Source of the DNA: Apostichopus japonicus
Taxonomy: Eukaryota; Echinodermata; Holothuroidea; Aspidochirotida; Stichopodidae
Assembly: GCF_037975245.1 (NCBI RefSeq)
Contig: NC_092568.1
Span: 15,275,501-15,339,500, forward strand
Length of the DNA: 64,000 nt
Direction: 5' to 3'
The position numbers and the translations under genes are program-made. Every line of letters starts with the position of its first letter. Position 1 is the first letter of the stretch. The notes beneath the pieces were generated by a model that was not told where the DNA came from, ran no database searches, and saw nothing but the letters and a program-made list of their open reading frames with translations. Shown here in pieces: positions 47,838-58,559 of the stretch.

Positions 47838-48393
47838 TGTAACGCTAACTCAGTCTAAGATTCTGTGGCGTCTAAATATTCCCTGCTGAGGACTGGTGGT
47901 GGTATTGAAACAAATGCGGCTTGGATGGTTGTATGTTAGTAACGACGAGCCTTAAATCTCGCTATTACATGCAAAAGATATAACACATAGATAAACGAGT
48001 AAAGAACAAGCGCTGTGTAGATTTCGCAATCTATTACTATAACCAGCCACGGTACAAACAATACATCGGCACGAAGCCCTCAATAATAGGTAGAAAACAT
48101 GCACTTAACGATAATGGTCACAAACGAGGTCTCAATACCGAAGTAGAGTCCTATAACGATACGTACAAAAGTGTATAAAAGACGAACACAAGACAGATAC
48201 AAGTACGACCACAATGGTCGGAGCCAGGGCTACTACCGAACCAAACGATTCAGATCGGGAGCGAAGACTGGTCACAAGTCTTGAGGTCTGCTTCAGCAGA
48301 GCTGGTGAGCAGACATCACGTGACCTGTAATTATTACGTAATGTAGCCTACGACAAATAGAGGGCGACATATATGATGACCAACGGCATCACA
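47838..48393 (+). mobile_element. Solo LTR, 556 bp
   Basis: Begins TGTAACGCTAACTCAGTC and ends GGCATCACA (TG...CA), flanked on both sides by ATAT (47834-47837 and 48394-48397), a 4-bp target duplication usual for Gypsy or BEL LTRs. TGTATAAAAGACG near 48172 is a good TATA box and gives plus orientation. No retroviral coding sequence adjoins it, so it is a solo LTR left by recombination. Confidence 0.7.
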
Positions 48394-48397
48394 ATAT

Positions 48398-49000
48398 GTT
48401 TGCAAGTTGTGCAACTCTAAAGTTGCTATTTCATGCTGCGATTCAGCATGAGGTAGGGGTTTTGATGCCAATTTTTTACCAAAGTAACCATGTTAGAGCT
48501 GTCAGGGTTTTATACTTCAATTATAAGTATAAAGTTCTTACACCTAAACAAATTTCAGGGTTCTAGCTGTTCCCAATATTAATTCATGAAGTTGTGAAGT
48601 TGCTCTGATGTACAAAAGAGGTCGTCTTTGACGGCCAATAACTGAAAACGCGTCAAATTGAAAAAAAAATTGATAATTTTTTCTGGAAGAGATATAGTAT
48701 CACCCTGTTTGTACAAAAAAATTCAGGAGGGTGTTTTGCCTTATTTTGAAATGAAAAATCCTCAAAGTTTGGAATTTTTACAAAAAAACGTTTTTGCCTG
48801 TTTTGATGTTCCATGTGTTTTGAGCCTGGGTATTGTACTGTACTTCAAAGTCATTCAATTCAATACTGTGCAGTTTTTAATTTCATATAAAAAAATACTA
48901 TTAGCAATGAACTTGTTTTCTCCTGGTTGAATTCATTAAATTAGAAGACTTATAAAATGAATTTCAACCAGCACATACATATGTATGTACAGTGTGTACA
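48398..49000. other. SAMD3-like intron 1, middle part
   Basis: AT-rich, no coding signal and no repeat recognised. Confidence 0.4.
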
Positions 49001-49270
49001 GTACATACACTGTACTGGGTGTATATGTACGGAGTGCCATGAGTGCCAGAAGACTATGTTTAATCCTAACACTAATATACACACTGTACATATACAATTG
49101 GTTGAAATAGTAGACTTTACTATAAAATGAATTTCAACCAGTACATACATGTATGTACAGTGTGTACAGTACATACACTGTAGTGGGTGTATATGTACAG
49201 TGTGTATATTAGTGTTAGGTTTAAACATAGTTTTCTGGCACACATGGCACTCCGTACATATACACCCAGT
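48950..49270. repeat. Compound direct and inverted repeat
   Basis: 49014-49095 and 49188-49270 are inverted copies (ACTGGGTGTATATGTACGG against CCGTACATATACACCCAGT; both include the AACACTAATATACACACTGTA complement). In addition, TATAAAATGAATTTCAACCA followed by GTACATACA...GTGTGTACAGTACATACACTG occurs directly at 48953 and 49121. The structure can form a long hairpin with a 90-bp loop. Confidence 0.88.
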
Positions 49271-49279
49271 ACAATAAGG

Positions 49280-51230
49280 GAAAGTCGGATTGAGGCCAAA
49301 CTTGGACTATAGATCCGCCATATGGATAAGGTGTGCCCTATTGTTTTTGGTGTCCACAAAGGTCACCTTCGTGTGCGAAGTTATATGGGGTCAAAGAATT
49401 TCGGTCAGAGTTAGGATGGCTGTACAGACTTGTCATGTTGTTTTTTGGAATCAGGAGATCAAACTACATCTGAAACCATGGTCAGAAGGTCACGTTAGAA
49501 AAAATGTGCTTATTTTGGGAGAAAGCAGGCGAAAAGAAAATGTTTGGTTTTGATGCTAGGTTTGGATATCAAAGGTACCTTCCGATCAAAAAAGTCAATG
49601 GGTTGACACCCTGGTGAGCTTTGTGTGTGAAGTTATACAAGGTCAAAGTTAATTTTCAGACATTTAATGCAATAACTCCCAGTGCCAAGGTGTGACACAG
49701 TTGATATTTGTACGTACAATGCTCCATAAAAGCAGAGCAGGTCTCCGGTGTTGCTGGTTTTGCATTTCAGATGAAAAATGAAACACTCACAGCATCAGGC
49801 TTCTGCATTGTGCACGTTCAACTTGGCTACGAAAGTGATTGCATGTGTGCACAACAACATTTACTGCACCACATTAGGCAGTCGGAAAATCTGGCAATCC
49901 TACTGTAGAACGGACACAATTCTACCGTCGCATATCGCCGTCGCGTACCGTTCGTGCATGTCGAAATGCGCAATGTTTTGCAATATTTAAGCTTCTCCTT
50001 CGACTTCGTCGCCATACGGAAAGTTAAAAATGGAAGCTGGCCTAGGGGATTAATCGTATGAACATGAAAGTTCGTGATGGCTTCGTGGAATTGCAGGTAG
50101 GCCTAGGCTATTGAATCTGCTGTGACTTTGTACATTATTTTCCACATGGTCATAATAGAATTGGACATGTACCAGTTCTGCGAAATGTCAATCAAAGACA
50201 GTTTTACCCAATCGTAACTCTGATTTGTTGTGCATACGTGCATGTCATAGTAGACTCCCAGGTGCAGCTGGATTGTGCGACAATAAACTGAGCATGCAAA
50301 CATTGCACATGTGCTACGATTGAGATCTATGTGAACACTTATTGCAGTCCCTCGTACTAAGTTAGACCTAGACAGGGGCTAGGCCTATAGAAATCTATGC
50401 GGGATTATCCCGCAGAAGATTCTGGCTGTAGATGTGCAAATGACATAATTTTGAGCCTTAATTAGTGCGAATGCTGTCATGTGACACTTGCATCTTCGGG
50501 CATATTCTTGGCAGCCAGGGAAAATACAGTTTTTGGGGGAAAAATACAAATTTTTGTCTCTCAAGTACAGTTTTAGCACTTGAAAAGTTGGCAGGTCTGG
50601 TAAACCCATTTAAACATTTCAGCAAATAAAAGTAATTGCGTGACCATGTCGGTTATTTTTCATGACCGCAGACAGCCCAACTCTCCAAAGGAGACATGTT
50701 TTCCTTAACTTTTGTTATTCTGGGCCTTGTTCCTCAGTTTTCAAAATTAGTTAATCACATCAATCACATAGCAATAATGAGTACAGGTCAGAGACCATAA
50801 CCCATCCATATTCTATGTAGAATTCTGCAAATGTCACCCATGTTAGATTTGGCAGAAATACAGCTAGGCTTACTGTATGTACTTCGACAATATGAAAGCC
50901 CCACTGTGTCTGCAGTGGTCATTGTTCAATGAAGGCAAATCCTCTGTAAACAATTGCTTGAAAGCATTTAATTGACAATTTATCTAAACTAGCCCAGTGC
51001 AGGGGTGCACTACATAACCTTTTTGACCACTTGGCTGTAATAATAAAGATAGAACAGGGAGGGACAGGATCATACGTGTACCGGACCCCTGGGGGATGGA
51101 GGGCGGAATTTGTTTTGCCCCAAAACTTGCCTTATCCACACTACTGTGCAGGTGGCATGCAAAGTAAAAATTCACTCAACAGAAAATCGGCCTGGCAGTT
51201 CCATGCCAAATCTTTTGCCTAAAATGTTCT
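49280..51230. other. SAMD3-like intron 1, right part, no gene seen
   Basis: Short frames only. TCAAAGAATTTCGGTCAGAG and ATACAAGGTCAAAGTTAATT near 49390 and 49640 are weak relatives of the AAGGTCAAAGG repeat family. Confidence 0.4.
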
Positions 51231-51239
51231 GATTTTTAG

Positions 51240-51830
51240 CTCAAACCAGCTATGCTGGTTGAGCTATTGTGATGGGACTGTCACTCTATCTATCCAGTGT
51301 AAATTTTTTCTTTTTCTGCTGCCAAATGTTTGTTCTTTGACAGATGTTAACCAAACTTGGAGACAATGTTCATTTACTGATGGTGCATCTTTTACCTTCT
51401 GAAGGTCAAGGTTAAAGGTCATTTAAGGTGCATAATGAGCTATTTTGTAAACAAATTGGAAAAACTGCAAAATGCTACTTCTCCTACAAAAACAATAGAT
51501 TTTCTTGAAATTGGGTTATAATGTTCTGTAGGTGGTGCTTCCTATAAATTCTACACATATTTTTGATAGATGTTCATATATAATGTCAGTAGCAATGAAA
51601 CAGTAAAATCAGAGAAAAAAGTTTTATAGGCCCTCACTGGCTTAGTCTTCGATGGATGTTGACCCAACTTAGATATAATGTTCATTGACTGCTTTATCAC
51701 CTTTGACCATCTGAAAGTCAAGGTCAAAGGTCACCAGAGGCTAAAGTCTGAAAACCTTGTACACAAAAGTCTGCAATGCTGTTAGAGCAGGATCAAAGTT
51801 GCACAAAGCATATCTATGTCAGTCAATGAA
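51240..51830. repeat. Dispersed repeat with AAGGTCAAAGGTCA motif (copy 1)
   Basis: Begins AGCTATGCTGGTTGAGCTAT. It has two internal cycles of GATGTT(A/G)ACC(A/C)AACTT, ATGTTCATT(T/G)ACTG, TGAA(G/A)GTCAAGGT(T/C)AAAGG and CTTCTCCTACAAA. Shared with 55130-55720. Confidence 0.8.
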
Positions 51831-51975
51831 TTACTAAGCTGTTTGGCTTTCTGGATTAAATAAAAAACACCAACTCTGCAGGCTCTTAACATTCTTGGGA
51901 CAGTCAAACTTATGCGCTGACCTAATGTTCTACAGTATTAATAACTATTTTGTGTATGGTTATTCTCATTCAAAG

Positions 51976-52997
51976 ATACTGCTCCAGAGAATGTGCTGAG
52001 TGAGGGAGAGGAAACCGTTGACCTGGATACCTCAACACTGTCAACAGAATCGACACCAGACATACACACTCAACCTTCCAGAGACCAGTGCGCAGGAAAC
52101 TGGGCTGATACGTTCGAAGTCCATTGGAGCAAGATGTCTAAAAACTTAAACAATTGCTTAAAGAAAAAGAAGAGACCAGCCCCCAGAGAAAGAAGGGAAA
52201 TGATCAGAGTAATCTGTGATGACATTTTCAAACTTGATGAAAGCCCAGGCCGGAAAAACTTGGTCACTGTTGCTAAAAAGGTTGTGAGTGCGTACCCTGC
52301 GAGTTTCAGGGACGACATTGGAGGTGAAGTTATTGGTGATGGCACGGCTTCTATCTTGAAGCAACTCGAAAACAGAGTAAACAATTTAAAAAGAGATGAA
52401 AGCTACCTCCCGGTTCCATCTGTTTCATCTTCAATGACTAGTACTTCCGATGAAGAAGTGACCGAACCGAAGACAAAACGCATCAAGAAGAGGGACTCGT
52501 ATGGTTGCATAAACTGGCAACCGGGAGGGTTCCCTGAGGGAGAGACTGAGGCCACTCAGAAAGAGAAGATTCTTGCATTGAAGGAAATGTATGCAGCTGG
52601 CAAGAAAGACTGGGATGAAGACCTAATCACATCGCACATGCAAAGTGTGTATTTCTCAATCCGCACTTTGATTAATTCAAAGAGTGTCACCATTGAAGGT
52701 CTGTTGGAGGAATACCCCTTTCTGTCAGAAAAATTGGGTATGTTTTTGCACTTCAAGGAGCTTGTTGGAATCGATCTTCTGCCAACGCTGGAGCATTCCT
52801 TGGAGACCAAAGGGCGCCGCATCCTGCGGTACTTTCGTAAGTGTCCCACAAAGAGCATCACCATGAAAGACACTCTGAAGAACATTGAGACTATGAAGCT
52901 GGAAGCTCAGAACAATTCTGCAGAGCTGCCTGGCTTGATTTGCCTCCTGGCAAGCTACTTTGGAGAAGATGCTAGTTCTTTTTTGCATCTTTCACAG
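51976..52997 (+). CDS. SAMD3-like gene, main exon
   Basis: The acceptor TTCAAAG at 51975 accepts phase 1 from exon 1 (the split codon becomes Asp: DTAPENVLSEGEETVDLD). 340 uninterrupted codons. Key segments: FEVHWSKMSKNLNNCLKKKK RP region, RREMIRVICDDIFKLDES, VAKKVVSAYPASFRDDIGGE, SILKQLENRVNNLKR, a basic patch TKRIKKR that may be a nuclear localisation signal, YGCINWQPGGFPEGETEATQ, and SVYFSIRTLINSKSVTIEGL. This order is typical of SAMD3-like proteins, whose function is unknown. Ends CTTTCACAG before a weak GTTGGT donor; if that is not used the frame runs to 53123. Confidence 0.8.
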
Positions 52998-52999
52998 GT

Positions 53000-54450
53000 T
53001 GGTATGGAGAGGCATATCTGTATTCAAACTATAGGGCCTACTGGGTGTGGTTTGTTGGCATGCAGTACATTCTGTATTAAAGTACTTTTGTGGTTAGTGC
53101 AACATAAAAGGGTCAAAAGATAACATTAATCCTGCAATACAGCAAGTAATGGAACTGGAGGCTGGCCAATTGGCACGGCCTGTCATCATGCCATGGATTG
53201 GTACTGCTTTTGGTGGATAACACCTGTGTACTGTATGTATGTTGCATAAATGTAGAAATTAGAAAAACGTTTATGAAAATAATTCAATAAGTAGTCCGTT
53301 TAGGCTGGGGTTAAATCAGCCTCAAAAATTCAGTAAAAACCCAGAAATTGCTTCATTAAGAATCAAATTGAATCTTCTAATTCTATAGATGCAGGGTTCC
53401 CAGCCTTACCTGGAAAAGTCATGGAATTTAAATAAGATGCTTTCAATCCTGGAAAAGTCATAGAATTTGAGGCAAAATGCTTCAAAACCTGGAAAAATCA
53501 TGGAATTTGATTAGCCAAAGAGACAACGTTTCATTTTATATCCAAACACGGAAGAATTGAGTGGCTATGGTGGCTTTTTAGTGTGGTTGTGTTACACGAA
53601 CTAAAGCATCTCAGCACTAAAAAGCCAAAAGGGAGTAGCGCCCCTTGCCTCCAGAGCTGTTTCTCCTATTACAGTACATGATAATGTGGCCTAAGCTAAC
53701 ATTATTGTGTAAAAGGAGAAGTACTAAGTGTACCCCCAAATAAGAATTCCAAAAACAGCACTAAAATGATTGTCCTGCAAATTGTTTTGTATATTTTTGA
53801 CTAAGTTCTTTACGTCGGATGCAAGGATTCAACCACAATTTGCTGACAGGTTTCATTTGAAGGCTAGGGCTCACTCTGAAAACCCCAGACTGAATGGAAC
53901 TTCATATGCATAACAAGTTTAGAGAATTAAAAATGTATGAATAAAATGATATGCCCAAAAAAGAAAGCCACTGTGAATTATGCAATATCAACTTAGCAGA
54001 TTCATGACACATATTATTTTGTCAAATCTACAAGGTTAACCTGATCAAGTTGGTAAACCTTAGTTAGGGCAAGTAAATGGTAGAATATCTTAGGAAGATC
54101 TCACACTTGGTTAGCTTTCCATGGATCAAAGAATGCCAATATTGAACGTTACAACATTGATTGTGAAAATGACCATACACATGTGTTGCTTAGTGTCTTC
54201 CTGTTGTTAGTCAATACAAGTCCTCTCCTTTTAGTCGCCTCTTATGCCATGCAGAGAAAAATACATGGCACTTCTATACCTTAGAGGGATCCATCCTCTC
54301 TGAGCTATGAGGATGTTCCATTCTTGGCTGCTATTTATGCCTGGAAAACCACAACTACACAAACTGCACTGCACAGTATGTATTTATATCGTTACAAAAT
54401 TACAAATCACATTTACTTACCCATTAATAAGGAGATATCTCTTTTATCAG
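53000..54450 (+). other. SAMD3-like intron 2
   Basis: No coding signal. 53400-53510 holds three tandem copies of CCTGGAAAAGTCATGGAATT, a widespread dispersed repeat. Confidence 0.5.
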
Positions 54451-54517
54451 GAGACCAACACAGTTGAAGAGGTGGCAGATGAAATTGGATCGCCATCACC
54501 CTGCATCGTTGTTTTTG
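54451..54517 (+). CDS. SAMD3-like gene, small exon
   Basis: Acceptor TTATCAG, donor GTAAGT; phase 0 in and phase 1 out. It encodes ETNTVEEVADEIGSPSPCIV VF, and SPCI is a conserved block near the C-terminus of the family. The phase continues correctly into the next exon (V-F-G-P-T-L-L). Confidence 0.7.
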
Positions 54518-54832
54518 GTAAGTGAGCATTTTTAAGCAAATCACCGGAATAATGATCAGGTCTGAGTGTGGTTTACCTTTGAAAAAATGTATCTTAATCT
54601 TCCTTTTCATGTTTTCAGAGTCAGATATATGCCAACTGACTACAAATTTGCCGACTGTCTCATGCCAAAGGCTCCAAACAGTTACTATAAAACTACAACT
54701 CTATTGTCCTCGTTAGAGGCCACGGAATAATACAGTGAATATTTGGCCCAAAGATCCGTTTGCAAAATTCGGCGCTTGAGAACCCACTTGTTTTATTGGG
54801 AAAATCATGTGGACATCTTTTTTTTTTGGTAG

Positions 54833-54999
54833 GTCCTACACTGCTGGCAGGAAGGCATTTCGGGATTGTTGTAGACAAGGTCCCAGTCAACAACCACAAG
54901 ATCAATGATTTTGCCATTTCCCTGGGGATGCTCTTTGCTAGTTTCTATGCATTCAACATATCCTGCAAAGGGTGCAGTGACCATGGAGTTCATTCAACG
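54833..54999 (+). CDS. SAMD3-like gene, penultimate exon
   Basis: Acceptor TTGGTAG, donor GTGAGT. It encodes GPTLLAGRHFGIVVDKVPVN then DFAISLGMLFASFYAFNISC and ending GVHST. The D-A-SL--LFAS-Y-FNI block is conserved in the family. The exon ends in phase 0, whereas the best frame of the next exon needs phase 2, so a short exon is missing or a base has been lost. Confidence 0.65.
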
Positions 55000-55129
55000 G
55001 TGAGTATTGCAACTGATTGTCAGGTGGAGAGTGGTAGTACCCGTTTTTCAGCTTTCTTCTATCTTAGCATTCAGCACCAAAGACATCAGACCTTCTTAGA
55101 ATGTGGTTTGTGCACATAATGGACCCCCT

Positions 55130-55720
55130 TGCCCCATGCTGGTTGAGCTAGTCTGTCAACAATTGCCTTTTTGGCCCCAGATAGTTATTCATTGATGGAT
55201 GTTGACCAAACTTGGACACAATGTTCATTGACCCTTGGACATCTTTGATCTTGTGAAAGTCAAGGTCAAAGGTCATTAAAGGGGCACAATAGGTCATTGT
55301 GTGAAAAATTACAAAATGCATCTCCTACAAAGAGCATTCGGTTTCATTGAGACTTTGTCATAATGTACATTGGGTGGTGCTCCTTTTAGCTTGTCCGTAA
55401 ATTTTTAATGCAACGTCATATAATGCCGTTTGAGTTAAAACAGTAAAATTTGGTGAAAAGAAGTATAGGCCCCCAAACGGTCATATTTTGATGGATGTTG
55501 ACCAAACTTGGCCACTGTTCATTGACCCCTGGGACATCTTTGACCTTGTGAAGGTCAAAGGTCATTAAAGGGGCACAATAGGCTCCAAAATGCATCTTCT
55601 CCTACAAATAGCATTTGATTTTCTTGAAACTTTGTCATAATGTCCCTTAGGTGGTGCTCCTTTCAGCTTGTTCGTCGATTTTGAATGGAACATCATATAA
55701 TGCTGTTAAATTGAAATCCC
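55130..55720. repeat. Dispersed repeat with AAGGTCAAAGGTCA motif (copy 2)
   Basis: Begins CATGCTGGTTGAGCTAGTCT. It has two cycles of GATGTTGACCAAACTTGG, ACTGTTCATTGACCC, TGAAGGTCAAAGGTCATTAA and ATCTTCTCCTACAAA. Same family and order as 51240-51830. Confidence 0.85.
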
Positions 55721-55837
55721 AAATCAGCTGCTGGAAATAACTTTGGTGCACAGCCTACCCCCCCCCCCTACAACTCTTGCAAAAGTCATCAGTCATTTGA
55801 TTACATTGTAATGCATGCTTTCCTGTTCATCCCACAG

Positions 55838-55958
55838 GTGCTTTGTTGGACTTAATCCGAACACCTCTGCTAAAAGTAAGCTGAAGTCTGCAGTGCATCC
55901 GAAGGTGGTCACTCTGTTGGGGCAGATGAAAGACTTCGAAAGCGAGTGGGACCTGTAG
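55838..55958 (+). CDS. SAMD3-like gene, last exon
   Basis: Acceptor CATCCCACAG. The frame reading CFVGLNPNTSAKSKLKSAVH then VTLLGQMKDFESEWDL and TAG fits the family's C-terminus (F-GINP...LL--L-DFEW). Direct joining to the previous exon would instead give a short VLCWT end. Whether the gene is intact here is therefore open. Confidence 0.5.
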
Positions 55959-55959
55959 G

Positions 55960-58550
55960 ACAGGTTGACGTGTTGGTCCTTAGTACGGTTGTACAGTTTT
56001 TCTGCAAAAGCTACTTAAGTAGGCGGTGGAATAGTAGTACGTATGTGACAAAATTATTAAGGACATGACAGAGGTTCTGTGCCAGTTGCAGAATGACAAA
56101 CTTGATTGAACTGCTGTTTACTCGATGTGTCTCAAAGAGATTTCACTAAGAACATTTAGGTAACTAATCTAAGTCTGTTTCATTGCCTTACTTTTTTGTT
56201 ACTGTACCGGACACTCAATAGGTCTGTCTGGTTAGGTGTTATGTTTTTTTACATGTCTCATATGATCATTGTTGATAACTTGCCACCGAATAAAAATTTG
56301 TAAGCCATCGGCATCACCATTTTCTGTACAAATTGTATGGCAATATGACCCTTTCTTTCTTTGAAGAAAAGTTTATAGTGTTCGTAGGTGGCAATATGAT
56401 TCTTTCTGTATTGGGTGAAATGGATGTCTGTGATTGCCTGTCATTGGGTTTCCTATCTTTTGTGCCATGGGTGCCAAAGTTTGTTCCCTGCAACCATGTC
56501 TCAGTAGTAGATTCCTTTTCCAATAGTTTGATCTAGAACATCTGTCTTCACCTTGAGGCTGGAGTTTAATCCGCAGGGAGGATTGTAAATTTGTCTATCT
56601 GGAGAAATCCCTGTTCAGATCACAACAAAGACTCTAATAGTGGGGGCTGCGACAATTAATATTGGTCAGTTTGTACATGTTGCTTAGCATAAATAATGGG
56701 CATCATTTGCTAAACCAGACTGTTACAAATTTATATAGGCATAAAACCATGTCTAATGCTAACCCTGGCAGGTTGCTTACTAACCATACCATCCTATTTT
56801 AAAGGGCTGTGGTGTTTTTTTCTGAGATAAACATAAAATAGCCTAGAATTGTTTTACACATGTATGTAAAGCAATGAATTGATTCACTCAAACAATGTGC
56901 AGTAGCAAGCGATCATATCAATGGCTTAAAGCACTTTAAATTGTGCCAGAGAGACTTGTGCTTTGCAATGGTGGCATGGTGCCCTATTTCCCCTCTTCAA
57001 CCTCCCAAAAGAAATAATGGTAGTTCCTATTACGTCATTTCTGTGCTGGTTTTGGTGCTGCTCATATTTATGTTATGAAAAATGTTTCCTGGAAGTTAAC
57101 AGCAGGTGTCTAAGGTCTTGTGTGACTGCACCTGCAGCCTTGGGTAGACCCCCCCCCCACCCCCAGTTTCCTCTGAAGAAAATGGAATCTGGGTTATAAA
57201 CTGGTTGCTGTCAGGGAAATCCTAATACGACATTGAGAAAACGACTTTGAAGTAATGCCAATTTTCTTTCAATGGATTTTCTTTGAGTCAGGTGATGTTC
57301 ACATTTTTTAAAGGAGATTTACTGACCTGATAAATTTAAAAGTTTTCAGTTATTTGTTTATGCCAGATACTTAATAAAGAAGTTCAGTAAACTGGGTGGT
57401 ATTTTAAAAACTTTAGCTTTTGATGTTAATTTTTTATTTGTTATGTGACAGTTTAATCTTTGAAAAGGTCTTTAAAAGCTCCATTACACTTCTTAAATGC
57501 AATTTGTTGTTCAAATTGCAATATTTTTCATAGAAAGCCTACAATTTTACTCAGCTTTGTCGCCGATATCTCTTTGGAATTGAGATAGATAGTTCAAACA
57601 GTAGTTTGGCTATATCAACAAATTGTTATGGTCATAACTCTCGTTCTCTTCTACGGAAGAAGTTGGACACTACTAGTGCATGGTAATGGATGATTAAATA
57701 TTCGCAGCAGTGTCTGATGTCCACTGTTCATGTTTTTGATTCCTTGATTTCAGTTTGAGGTATCTATAAAGTCAAGGATGGATGGAAGAAGGTTGTACAA
57801 CAGAGATTAAAGTTCGGAAACCTTGCTAACATGATAAGTCTAGAATGATCTGTCTGATCAAGCGTAAATTATTAAGCGTGTAGCTTTTTTATGGGAAGAA
57901 GAGAAACCTATTGTTTCTGGGGTAATTTTTTGACCAAAAATGTTTTTTTTTTCTTTTAAACAACCAAATTTTAGCTTCTACCATGCTAACTTTTCCAGGT
58001 CTGGACAGGTGAGGACATACTTGGTATGTAATTTTCCTGTGATGAGCACTTCACCCCTGTTGTTTTGGGGTTAGGTTAAACGTTATCTAGTTAACAGTCA
58101 TGAAAACTTGTAAACGGAAGTCCAGAATGCTTGGTACAATCAAGTTAAAATTGATTGTATAGCTTGCTTATGGAAGAATATGCACATTAATGTTGTTGGT
58201 GTGGACTGACATTTTCAGTTAAAAGGGAAAATAGTGACATACTTCTTCATGAGTAGAACATGAATGTCAAAGGTCATCTGAGGTCAACAAAGATAAATGT
58301 AGTCAAGGAATCACTAAGCCTTTAGCTCCCTGGTTTAACTAATTGTTGTTAACAGATCTATGAGCTCCCATTTAATCATCCCTGTAACATGTAAGCCATG
58401 AAACTATGGACAGCTCATGTGACTGGAGTAAGAAGCAAAAAGTACAAAATGATCATTTTTTTCATTTTTTCACATTTGCGTCGTTTTGAGTGTTAGAGGA
58501 ATAAAACTTGAACTGTCATGTATATTTTTGTTTTTGTTCTCTCTTTGTAA
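55960..58550. other. EnSpm interior, 3' of the SAMD3-like gene
   Basis: 3' UTR to about 56,310, then no gene. Segments near 57770-57900 and 58060-58200 are diverged copies of the repeat also seen at about 46960-47120. A C9 run lies near 57150. Confidence 0.45.
56289..56294 (+). terminator. Candidate poly(A) signal of the SAMD3-like gene
   Basis: AATAAA about 330 bp after the stop codon, in the right orientation. Confidence 0.4.
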
Positions 58551-58559
58551 GGTTACGGA

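Noticed and set aside
49690..50030. Overlapping 60-70-codon frames on both strands
   Set aside because: Short, no recognisable pattern, and inside an intron of the SAMD3-like gene.
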